NCBI GenBank assembly: GCA_950097015.1 | Contig: CATNEN010000001.1 | Location: 26,006,001-26,070,000, forward strand | From: Macrostomum hystrix | Lineage: Eukaryota; Platyhelminthes; Macrostomidae | Length of the DNA: 64,000 bases | Reading direction: 5' to 3' | Shown here: piece after piece, positions 47,375 through 58,400 of the stretch | Position numbering within the stretch: the first letter of the stretch is position 1 | How the letters are laid out: each line of letters starts with the position of its first letter | Translations under genes and position numbers: made by a program | The notes under the pieces: generated by a model | What the model saw: the letters and a program-made list of their open reading frames with translations, nothing else | What the model was told of the DNA's origin: nothing | The model's database searches: none

Positions 47375-48902
47375 CTGAAATGTTTTTAGGATATCTTTTT
47401 GAAATTTGGCCCTCTAAATCCGTTTTTAATATAGACATATTTATTCCGTTTTTTCGAAAACATTTTTAACGATATGGTATGTTGTACTTGAAAAATCTGC
47501 ATTTCTTCATGAAGAAATTCAAAGCAAAGCCTGACCAAGATCAAATAAAAAACTTGAAAATAGATTCAAGGTGAGGTAGTTTCTATTAGGGTGTATTTTT
47601 AACTAAGATTATTTCAGTAATAAATTACGAATATAAAAAACTAAATTTTCCTTATTTCATTCCACTTTTCGCAGTACACAGTTCATTTTTATGTAACATA
47701 TCCTGCTAAATGCAATTATAAATTATAAATCAAGATTTTTTCTAACATATACAGAAAAAATCGGTCTAACATTTACTAGGTTTTTCAATGGAAACTGGTG
47801 TCATAATTTCTATATAAGTATCAACTTCGCTATGTCATGGGCAAAGTGATGACTAAATTTTACGATGGCTGTTCCAATAAAATGTTTATAATCTAACCAA
47901 AACAAGCTAAAAGTAGCAATAAATTTGAATAAATGCGCGTCATTCAATCAACAAATCAACGCTTGTGAATCACGAACTAGTCTAAAGACCCATGCTATGG
48001 GCCTATGTTTTGTTAACCAGTGGAGATAAAAGCGAATTTAAGTGGCAGAATTGGACAGAACAAGCCTTAAATGAATCTTACGCAGTAAAAGATCAAATAG
48101 CAATAAATAAATAAAAACACCAGTAGAAAATATTAAATGTTTCGATTATTCCAAAATATGTATCATTTATAAAACTAAAAAAGTTGCATTTACCTTGCTT
48201 ACATCTAAAGTTTAAAGAACGTGTGTATTGCTTTAAATTAAGTTGTTATTCAGTACATCGTTTTGATAATAAAAAGATCAGTGGAGAAAAATAAAATAAT
48301 AAACAATGTCACATTTGTTTTTCGGTCTGTGTTTCGAAGAAAATTTTTGAATTTTTGAGGGCAGCGTGATGGTAACAAGCCCTTGATCGGTCTGGGTTAT
48401 GGATTGCTCGAAGCATAATGATAATATGCTCAGAGCATAATGATAATATTGCTCTTTTTTCCTTTATATGTTTTGCTTGCGGTTCTTGGTTGTGATTCTG
48501 CTATATTTTTATTCGGTCTGAAAAATTCATGCAGGCAATTTTTATTTTTTAGCATAATAATTGTTGTATATATGTTGTATGTTGTATTGTTGTTGTTGTA
48601 TATTTTTGACTTCTTGTCTATAAATTGCATTGTAGTGACTTCGGTGAATTGGATATCATTTTCATTAGATTTTTAGCCAATTTAGTTTTAGAACCAAAGT
48701 CGGTTTCCTATTTGGCTATTTTTTATGTATATGCTAGAATTAGAATAAGGATAGCTTTGCCCTCTTTTATAGATAATTTATACTTTCTCATCTCTATGCT
48801 TGCATGCAATGTTTATCAGTTTTCCATATTTAATATAATTTTAGTAAATAAAAAACAAAGTGGAAATAAAATGATTTTATATTGCACAAATTCATTTCTG
48901 AC
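47375..48902. other. AT-rich non-coding stretch upstream of the CCDC92-like gene
   Basis: Very AT-rich. If the CCDC92-like gene has a cis-spliced 5' UTR exon, it should lie here or further right. I could not identify it. Confidence 0.45.
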
Positions 48903-49291
48903 GATTGTGCAGTTTCCCGCTCTAAATTATTTTCACCCTTTTTTCAAACTTTTCAAATATTAAACAAGTGTAAAAATGCAAGTTTGCAAGTTCAAGTTCA
49001 TGTCCGCACGTTTGCACTTACACAGGGTAGTAGTCCATTATCCAGTAGAGGATATTGCCAAACTGGCGTTCGGGGAAGGCTCGGCGCCACATAAACTCCT
49101 GCAGGTATGTTTCAAATAAACTGTCATAGGTTCCGTGCATGGCTTGATACTTCGCCTTGCAATTTACCCACATTACCTCGACGGTATTCATGTTAGATGC
49201 TTGGTTGTTGGGGTCCCTCAGCCATACTAGTAGTAGCTGAAAAGTTCGAAAAAAGGGTGAAAATAATTTAAAGCGGGAAACTGCACAATTG
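48903..49291. repeat. 52-bp inverted repeat enclosing a transposase fragment
   Basis: The left arm (48,903-48,955) includes TGCAGTTTCCCGCTCTAAAT and TATTTTCACCCTTTTTTC. The right arm (49,238-49,291) is its reverse complement with about three mismatches. The spacer of about 280 bp contains the ISXO2-like fragment. This could be a fold-back or non-autonomous element, or a by-product of inverted duplication. Confidence 0.85.
49018..49236 (-). pseudogene. ISXO2-like transposase C-terminal fragment, copy 1
   Basis: A 72-residue frame ends in TAA at 49,018. It contains NMNTVEVMWVNCKAKYQAMH, then TYLQEFMWRRAF and GNILYWIMDYYPV. The N-T-[IV]-E...W...K...YLQEFMWR pattern is that of the DDE/ISXO2-like transposase C-terminus common in animal genomes. 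The 5' edge coincides with a CTTTTCAG acceptor-like sequence. The catalytic N-terminal part is absent. Confidence 0.7.
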
Positions 49292-49382
49292 CCTCATTTA
49301 TTAATATCAGCTTAGAAAACCAATGACATGGCAATGTGCTAGAACCAAGGTTTTTATTATCTATATATATAAAAGTGAAAAC

Positions 49383-49385
<3 letters not shown>

Positions 49386-49414
<29 letters not shown>

Positions 49415-49432
49415 AGTGTGTGTGTGTGTGTG
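49386..49432. repeat. (TG)n microsatellite in the Helitron leader
   Basis: About 22 TG units with one AG interruption. Such runs are frequent in the leader of this kind of element. Confidence 0.95.
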
Positions 49433-50030
49433 CAACCTTTTGTCTTTATAGACGCCGAAACCGCTCAACCAAATCGCACCAAACTTTGCACATACCTAAA
49501 ACCACCTACGCTGAGTGCAATAGGCTACTCAAATTCCCGAAAAATCATTTCCTTACTGCTCAAAAGTGCAAAAAACTGCTCAAAAATCGTCAAAAAATCA
49601 CTCAATTCGACATATCGTCGCCCCACTTTGTCAGATTTTCTCCAAATTTGATCCACTTACACTTTACATGTTTTCCAACAATGCTGTAAATTTTGAACAT
49701 CTCTACTCAATCCAGAGCAAAGCTGCATCATCTCAAAGTGAGTCACTTTTTGTTTTCCGAGGACAGCCACCCCAACTCCCCTTCGCCACTCTGCGGGCCA
49801 AATTTTATACAGCCACCCCCTCCCTTCCCCAGGCGCCGAAGCCCCAGACTGTACATTGTATTTCAAGCCGTGAATGTACACAGCCCAAACCCCTAGACTG
49901 TCTACTGGCCCCCAAGCAGCACTGAGACTGAGTGCGGTGAGTGCGGTGGCATCCCAGTGAGCAGGGCTCTCCGGTCAATATTTCTCTCCAGCCAGCCTTG
50001 GATAGAAGAAAGAGAGAGGCCGCTCAAAGG

Positions 50031-50818
50031 CCACAGGACACTACTCTTACTGCTTTCTTCAAGTTGTGCGCTGAAGACCCCTTTGCCAGGACTTTGCTGT
50101 ACCACCAGGTGCCTGCCTATTACACATGGAACGCCTCTTCGAAAGGATGGAAGCGGCGGGTTCAAGGCGCTGCAGTTCCGGGCCATCCTGAAATACGACA
50201 GACTGATGCATTAGCCAGAGTGTACACGGTGCACCCAAACCACCCGTGAATGCTACTACCTACTTATATTGCTAACACACCGTGATTGGTCCGACGTCAT
50301 TTAGACACATTAGAACGGTGGAAGGCCATACCTGCCAAACTTTTCATGAAGCATGTCAGCGACTGGGACTGCTGGAAGATGATGCTCAATGGAGAGCGAC
50401 ATTGGAGGAAGCGGCAATGGTGCGCTCACCAAGTCACCTGCGAGATCTCTTTGCCATCATGGTTGCCACCTGTGGTCTCTCTGATCCACTTCAGCTTTGG
50501 GAAACATTCAAAGAACCCATGGCCGAAGACATTCTCTTCCGGGCGCGATTCGTGGCTCAGGAGCCAGAGTTGCCATTCACAGAAGCAGTGTTTAACGAGG
50601 CCCTGCTGCGCATTGAGGACAAGGTGCTGGAGTTGACCGATCGCTATCTAGATTATTTTGGACTCCCAAAAGCAAACAGGACAGGACAACAGGACAACCT
50701 GTGCAGGGAGATGCTGCGAGAAAGAGGCTATGACCAGGAGCAGCTGGGACAGTTCATAGAGGAGAATGAGCCCCGACTCATGCCTGAGCAGCTAGAGGCG
50801 TACCGCGAGCTATTGCGC
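50031..50818 (+). pseudogene. Helitron helicase fragment, frameshifted
   Basis: Segment 1 (to about 50,249) carries LTAFFKLCAEDPFARTLLYH and YYTWNASSKGWKRR. It hits a TGA, and a short piece with ECYYLLILLTH continues in another frame. Segment 3 (from about 50,282) carries VIGPTSFRHIRTVEGHTCQT, ACQRLGLLEDDAQW, LRDLFAIMVATC and EDILFRAR. These motifs and their order match the region between the Rep and PIF1-helicase parts of Helitron proteins. Helicase motifs themselves are missing. At least two frameshifts or stops are needed to join the pieces. Confidence 0.85.
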
Positions 50819-51015
50819 AGAGCCAGTCGCAGCACTGGCGCCCCTTTTCGGCCGCTTGCGCCCCTTTTTCAGCCGCTGGCTCCCGTTTTCAGCCGCTGGC
50901 ACCCTTTCTTGGCTCCTGGCACCCTTTTTCGGCTGCTGGCACCCCCTCTGTGATTCTCATGGCGCTCCCCTGACAGACCGCCCCAAAACAAAATTCCTGG
51001 ATCTGCCACTGACTG
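50819..51015. repeat. Small tandem repeat and transposon-like end inside the Helitron
   Basis: Five degenerate copies of a 19-20 bp unit with GCTGGCACCCTTTTTCGGC type sequence (about 50,838-50,950). They are followed by AATTCCTGGATCTGCCACTG (50,992-51,011), which looks like the terminus of a DNA transposon. No partner terminus was found. Confidence 0.5.
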
Positions 51016-51248
51016 TATAGAGGAGTGGCTAAGAGACATGTTTCTAAAGAAGTAATCAAGAGGGGGCTGTTTGGACAAACTTTTCACTTATTTTTTACTT
51101 AAAACGCCCTTAAACAAACTCTTCACTTTTCATTAATGCAGTAAATAAATAAATGGTGACCTTCACTATAAAGTTAATACAGAGACGTGAATTGCTTACT
51201 GCTTTGCTTTAAATTTCTGCCCCAAAAACAACGGGCAAAAAAAGCTAG

Positions 51249-51715
51249 TAAGTTTATTATTATTATCATCAGATTGTGGACACAATACACAGTGCTGATA
51301 TTTAATATACATTTATTGTGTGTTAATGAAAAAACATGAAAATAAGATAAGTGACAAACATATTTTTTTACTTTAACTTATGGACTATCAACATTAAAAT
51401 AATGCTATATTATAATATAATTTTTAGGTTATAATAAAAGAGCAGTTTGCTTAGTAAGCAAAAGTATGTCTTAACTACTTATTCAATGTTACAAACATTT
51501 TCATTTCAAAGTTCCAATCTTAGAGAAAGAAACTAGTAGGCCTAATAATGCCAAGAACCAAGTTATTAATTGTGGTAATAGACAAGGCAATCTTCTCGTT
51601 TTCTGTGTATTATTATAAATCATTTTATTGTTTCTTTCAAAACTTTCTACCAATCTGCTGACTGCAATCATACTTTTTTATGGCTAGAAGACCCTGAGCA
51701 CCCTTTTGTGTCATC
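51249..51715. other. AT-rich spacer, no gene seen
   Basis: Nothing supported between the Helitron and the second ISXO2-like fragment. Confidence 0.5.
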
Positions 51716-51844
51716 CCTGAGGATGGCAGCCTTGATTTTGTGAACCCCAATGACACAATCTACTCCAATACCATGAATAGGTTTTGGATCCATATCAAGG
51801 CCAAATTAAAGGCAATGCATGGCACCTTTGATTCATTTTTTTAA
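51716..51844 (+). pseudogene. ISXO2-like transposase fragment, copy 2
   Basis: A 42-residue stretch contains VNPNDTIYSNTMNRFWIHIK and AKLKAMHGTFDSFF before TAA. It aligns with copy 1 (DPNNQASNMNTVEVMWVNCK, AKYQAMHGTYDSLF), so the two come from the same domain, with copy 2 shorter and on the opposite strand. It is a relic. Confidence 0.65.
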
Positions 51845-52473
51845 TAGCAATACTAATGAATATCCATGGGACTGTTTTCCTTGCAGAGTATATAAACAGC
51901 CCTATAGGAAGCCAAGCAACTTCTTATATACTCCCATTTTAGTCATTTGTTCATATATGACATGCATCAGTACATGGGCACATGATTCAGATTTTTATTG
52001 TGTTAAGAAGTTAAGAGATATTATAAAAGTTTTGTTTCTTTCAGGGTTTTGTTTCTTTCTTTTCGAAATTTTTGCTTTTCTGCCAAACATATTTAATTCC
52101 TTTAAAACTTGATAGTAAGACTTTAGCCAGATCAAAACTAAATAACCATGTATTTTGGACAGCTTTTTGATGAAGTTTAATTGTGATTTATGATCATCTA
52201 GGCAAGGTTAGTTCACATTTTACTAAACTACTCAAACTTCAAATTAATATTTATAAAATGTTTTTTGCTGTATAAGCTCTTTGTGTGACTATGTGACTTA
52301 ACTTTTGCTGATACTACCAAAAACTGTTTAAAATTTGAAATTTTTTAGATTTTCAACATAACTTGAGCTTATATTTCTTTACTTTCAGAGATACTGTCTC
52401 AATTTTTTCTTTGAATAAGCTTTAACCATTGATTCAGAAACAGTTTTGGACATCCACTTTGACCCAAGTGATT

Positions 52474-55400
52474 ATGGACACAAGTCAGTCTGGCAGTTAT
52501 AGTTGCTTAGATGACACTGCAGCTGCCACTGCTACTATAGGTGCTGCTGACATGGCTCCAGGTATGTCATCTCTGCTATCGGACAGCCTGATGCTTCAAG
52601 AGACCCCAGCTGCTGCAACTGCAGCTTCTGTAGCTGAGTCTAGGAGTGCTAGTGCGGCTGCTTCTAGAGGAAATCGGATGAAGGTTGGTGGAATATTTAT
52701 GCGAATCAGTTTTTATTAAGAGCAGCAAGCCTAACCTGCGTCTTTATCCCCATCTGCACACACAGGTGTACTTGCGCGTTCGTCCAATCACAGCTAGCGA
52801 GCTAGCCAGCTGTGCGGCTTGCGCCAATATGGACAATCAGACTGGAATCAATAACAACATTAATAATAGTACTAAAAGTAGTAGCAACCGCTGCTTCATT
52901 GTGGACACTGCCGGGGCTTCGGTGATAACTAGAACACCGGCTCCAGCTGCTGTCGCTGGTGTCTCAGAAGCTGCCCCTTCTGACGACTGTCCGGCCGCTT
53001 CAGCAACGTCCGCCGCCGCCTCCGGGTCGGCATCGTCGGGCGGCGGCGAGCGCGTCACCAACCGGTTCGCTTTCAGCGGCGTGTTCGACGAATCGGTGGA
53101 TCAGGCCGGGCTGTACGCTGGCACTGTGGCTGAGACCATGCGACAGCTGGCCATTGGCACCCTGGCCAGCGGACTGGTCTTCAACTATGGAGTGACCAGC
53201 TCGGGCAAGACCTTCACTGTACAAGTAAGTACAGGGTTGGATTCAGGATTTGCGATAAACTAACTTTCACAGCCGTCCGCAAGCATCGTCGAGATGTTCA
53301 GCGAGTCTTGTCGAAGACCCTGGTGACAAGGACAGCTGACATTGCTCTGTGTGAACATCTTTGGCGAATTCATATCGGCTTAAAAGTGTATAAATTAACA
53401 ATAGAATCAACACAATATTTAACAATATTTAGCGAAGTAATGCGGAATTGTCAACAGACTAGAAAAACAAAGTCCATCAAAACGCACAGAGAGAGCTTTG
53501 AGTCAGAGTTTCGAAGCCACTGGACTCAGAGGATGGGAAAATCAGCCAAGCTCAGCCACTTCCATTACACGTTTAAGAAAGATTTCTCCAGAGAAAAGTA
53601 CCTAACAATAATCTCTAACCCAGAACAAAGGCGCACAATGTCCCGATTTCGTCTAGGAAACCACAAACTGGCCTGCGAGACAGTGCGCAGTGCAAGACCG
53701 AAAATCGCCTATGAAAACAGAACATGTCCAAAATGTAGAGTCGAGGTAGAGAACGATACTCATTCTCTTTGGATGCGATTGGTCCGTTTATTTTCCAATT
53801 AGAAATAAATTCATAGAGAAAGTAGCAGGTACTGTTCGAAATTTCGAAAGCCTAACAGCTGATGACAAAATTGTGTATTTAATGACACAGGAAAGCACAG
53901 AATTAACAGAAAGTTTTGTGGACTTCATAGAAAGCATAATGCCTTTGTTTACAAATTTCTAATATGTTATTCACATAAAATTAATCTAATGCATGCTACT
54001 GTTTATCGCCGTTTTTATCAAATCGTTCGGCCTTCTTACCATCGTCAAATAAACAAAAGAATCAGCACCCGATCGGTGTGCGCACTTCAATGATAATAAT
54101 AACAATAGACCACAACCCCCTTCTGGTCCTTCTACTGTTGAGAGCCTTCTGTCTGCGGCTGCGCCCTTAAAGAATGTGGCCTCGTCGCGGAATCGAGCTC
54201 AGGGACCTTGGTGCGAGAGACAAACGGCCCCCCTATTACGGCCGTTTTTTGGGGCGATCGGTTTTTAGATTCGGTGCTTCAGTTTTATTTAAAATCTTTA
54301 TTTTTTCAATAATTGTTTTCAAGTCAGTTGCTTTAGTATTGAATGAATGATATTCTCACCCCAATGTTCAATAAACTCCTCTATCATGCCAGGGCACCCC
54401 GCAGTCTCCTGGCCTGCTGCCCCGCGCCCTCTCGGATCTGTTTCGTCGACTCGCCTGCAGCGATAAGCTGGCCGCCACTGCCGCTGGCTCCTGGGCAGCC
54501 GGCCTCCTGCCGTTCCGACCAGTCAGCTTCAACGAAGCGGCGCCGATGACGCCAGCTGAGGTGGCCGCAGCTCTCGCAGACACCCAGGCAGCCCTGAGTC
54601 GCTTCGAGCCTAATGATGCCTCTCTGGGAGACTGGTGAGTCGCTTTGCTCATAGTTTGCATTTTTAAGGCCTTTGATCCTTTAGTGTAACTGCCCTGAAT
54701 CCTTCACCGAGTGCCCTGAATCCTTCACCGAGTGCCCTGAATCCTTCACCGAGTGCCCTGAATCCTTCACCGAGTGCCCTGAGTCCTTCACCGAGTGCCC
54801 TGAATCCTTCACCGAGTGCCCTGAATCCTTCACCGAGTGCCCTGAATCCTTCACCGAGTGCCCTGAGTCCTTCACCGAGTGCCCTGAATCCTTCACCGAG
54901 TGCCCTGAATCCTTCACCGAGTGCCCTGAATCCTTTACTGAGTGCCCTGAATCCTTCAACGAGTGCCCTGAATCCTTCACCGAGTGCCCTGAGTCCTTTA
55001 CTGAGTGCCATGAATCCTTCACCAAGTGCCCTGAATTCTTCACCGAGTGCCCTGAATCCTTTACTGAGTGCCCTGAATCCTTTACTGAGTGCCCTGAATC
55101 CTTCACCGAGTGCCCTGAATCCTTCACCGAGTGCCCTGAATCCTTCACCGAGTGCCCTGAATCCTTTACTGAGTGCCCTGAATCCTTCAACGAGTGCCCT
55201 GAATCCTTCACCGAGTGCCCTGAATCCTTTACTGAGTGCCATGAATCCTTCACCAAGTGCCCTGAATTCTTCACCGAGTGCCCTGAATCCTTTACTGAGT
55301 GCCCTGAATCCTTTACTGAGTGCCCTGAATCCTTCACCGAGTGCCCTGAATCCTTCACCGAGTGCCCTGAATCCTTCACCGAGTGCCCTGAATCCTTTAC

Positions 55401-58400
55401 TGAGTGCCCTGAATACTTCACCGAGTGTCCTGAATCCTTCACCGAGTGCCCTGAATCCTTCACCGAGTGCCCTGAATCCTTCACCGAGTGTCCTGAATCC
55501 TTCACCTAGTGCCCTGAATCCTTCACCGAGTGCCCTGAATCCTTTACTGAGTGCCCTGAATCCTTCACCGAGTGTCCTGAATCCTTCACCGAGTGTCCTG
55601 AATCCTTCACCGAGTGTCCTGAATCCTTCACCGACTGTCCTGAATCCTTCACCGAGTGTCCTGAATCCTTCACCTAGTGCCCTGAATCCTTTACTGAGTG
55701 CCCTGAATCCTTTAATGAGTGCCCTGAATCCTTCACCGAGTGCCCTGAATCCTTTAGTTTGTGTGTCCTGAATCTTTCAGCGGGTGTTCTGAATCTTTCA
55801 GTGAGTGTCCTGAGTCTTTTACTGTTTCTCCTGAGTTCATGAGCAGCTCAAGCCTTAATGACTAGTCACTTGAGTATTCCTGAGTTCATGAGCAGCTCAA
55901 GCCTTAATGACTAGTCACTTGAGTATTCCTGAGTTCATGAGCAGCTCAAGCCTTAATGACTAGTCACTTGAGTATTCCTGAGTTCATGAGCAGCTCAAGC
56001 CTTAATGACTAGTCACTTGAGTATTCCTGAGTTCATGAGCAGCTCAAGCCTTAATGACTAGTCACTTGAGTATTCCTGAGTTCATGAGCAGCTCAAGCCT
56101 TAATGACTAGTCACTTGAGTATTCCTGAGTTCATGAGCAGCTCAAGCCTTAATGACTAGTCACTTGAGTATTCCTGAGTTCATGAGCAGCTCAAGCCTTA
56201 ATGACTAGTCACTTGAGTATTCCTGAACTGCAATCTCAGGCGGGGCGCCTCCTTAGGCCTGGCTGATTCCGAGGAACCGGCTGAGCCCGGCGAGCCAGCC
56301 GACCCGGACAGGCGCTACTCAGTTTGGGTCTCATGCGCCGAGATCTACAACGAGATTGTGTACGACCTGCTGGAGCCAATCAGCAGGCGCCGGCCTAATC
56401 GCACGGCGCTTGAGCTGCGCTCAGACCGCACCGGAGCAGTCTACGTCAAGGGCCTCCGCTGTCTGCCAGTGTCCAGCGCGGATGAAGCCTACAGGCTGGT
56501 GTTGCTGGGCAAGCAAAACCAGCAGGTTGCCGCCACCAAGCTCAACCAGCAGTCTTCTAGAAGTCACGCGCTGTTTGCCATCAGGCTGGTTCGATGTGTT
56601 AATAAACCAAAGCCACAGTTTAGCCAGGTAGTTTTCTGTTTGATTATGGTTGTTACCTGAAGCTGTGGTCCTCAAACCCCAGATACTTTGGTCCTTAAAC
56701 CCCACATACTTTGGTCCTTAAACCCATATACTTTGGTCCTCAAACCACAGATACTTTGGTCCTCAAACCACAGATACTTTGGTCCTCAAACCACAGATAC
56801 TTTGGTCCTCAAACCACAGATACTTTGGTCCTTAAACCCAGATACTTTGGTCCTCAAACCACAGATACTTTGGTCCTCAAACCACAGATACTTTGGTCCT
56901 CAAACCACAGATACTTTGGTCCTCAAACCACAGATACTTTGGTCCTCAAACCACAGATACTTTGGTCCTCAAACCACAGATACTTTGGTCCTTGAACCCC
57001 TAAAGCTTTAGTCCTCAAACTTCTGATAGATTTGGTCTAAAAGCCCATTAAACTTTGGTCCTCAAACCCGTGAAAATTGATTCAGTCCTGAAATCACTCA
57101 AGCTTTGGTCCTCAAACCCGTGAAGCTTTGGTCCTCAAACCCGTGAAGCTTTGGTCCTCAAACCTCAAAGGCTTTAGTCCTCAAGCCTGGAAATTCTCTC
57201 AATATCCACTAGTGAGATCCTCAAATCCCAGAGTCGATCGCACCTGTTTCTCAACCCATCGTCATTGTCTAGGTGTCCAGCCTGACCTTCTGCGATCTCG
57301 CCGGCTCCGAGAGACAGCGCGGCGCGGGCACCGCTGGCCAGGGCGATCGGACTCGCGAGGCCGGCAGCATCAACTCCAGCCTCCTCACTCTGCGGCGATG
57401 CGTTGAAACCCTTCAACGCAACCAGCGCTGCCAGCGCGCCTCCCTCCTCGTGCCGTTCAGGGACTCCAAGCTCACCCGCCTGCTGCAGCCCTACTTCAGC
57501 GGCAGCGGCCGGGCGGCTATGATTGTCAACATCTCGCAGTGCCCGGCCCTGTTCGACGAGACCGTGAATGCTTTGAAGTTCAGCTCGCTGGCTCGCAGCG
57601 TCATTGTCAGCGAGCCGACGCCCAAGCGTCTTCGACTGGCTGCCACCGCGGCCGCCACCGCAGCCGCTGCCAGAGCTTCGCCAGGCTACGGCGTCCTGAC
57701 AAAATCTTCGCTACTGGCGGCGCCCTGCGGTGGCAAAAGAGTCGCCCATCAGCTGATGGTCAACGCCGACGAGGATCAGGACGATGATGACGATGCCTCC
57801 GATGGCGATGATGGTGGAGCTCTGGATGTGACCTACGCTGATGAGGAAGAGGCTGAGATGGCAGACCTGGCCCAGATGAATAAGGAGGTGAGGCACGGAC
57901 AATTTTAGGGTTTGTGGTATAATAGTATCATTTTTACAATCCCAAGTTCTACAGTTCCTCTATTTTGTGTATGTTCTTTTGTTCGCCCGTAATTCTGTCT
58001 GTTCTGTGAGCCTGTCATTCAGTTTGCTCTGTGCGCCTGTCATTCTGTCTTTTCTGTGCGCCTGTCATTCCGTCTGTTCTGTGCGCCTGTCATTCTGTCT
58101 GTTCTGTAAGCCTGTCATTCTGTCTTTTCTGTGCGCCTGTCATTCTGTCGGTTCTGTAAGCCTGTCATTCTGTCTGTTCTGTGCGCCTGTCATTCTGTCT
58201 TTTCTGTGCGCCTGTCATTCTGCCTGTTTTGTAAGCCTGTCATTCTGTCTGTTCTGTAAGCCTGTCATTCTGTCTTTTCTGTGCGCCTGTCATTCTGTCT
58301 GTTCTGTAAGCCTGTCATTCTGTCCGTTCTGTGCGCCTGTCATTCTGTCTGTTTTGTAAGCCTGTCATTCAGAGGTTCATGACTTTCCGCTCATAAATTC

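Larger units (their letters stand above)
49360..51248 (+). mobile_element. Helitron, 1.9 kb, both termini recognisable
   Basis: The 5' end TCTATATATATAAAAGTG follows an A (49,359). A TG microsatellite and ATAGACGCCGAAACCGCTCA come next, a leader of the style found in many animal Helitrons. The 3' end is GCTAG (51,244-51,248) followed by T. A small hairpin (TGCCC at 51,218-51,222 and GGGCA at 51,233-51,237) lies seven bases before GCTAG. Insertion between A and T without target duplication fits rolling-circle elements. Inside is a decayed part of the Rep-helicase gene, so the copy is non-autonomous. Confidence 0.75.

Noticed and set aside
52837-53224. Minus-strand frames opposite kinesin exon 2
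   Set aside because: Antisense shadows of the motor-domain exon.
54664-55771. Frames of 190-270 codons on both strands (e.g. KDSGHSV and LNPSPSA repeats)
   Set aside because: They lie in a kinesin intron and are produced by a 21-bp unit.
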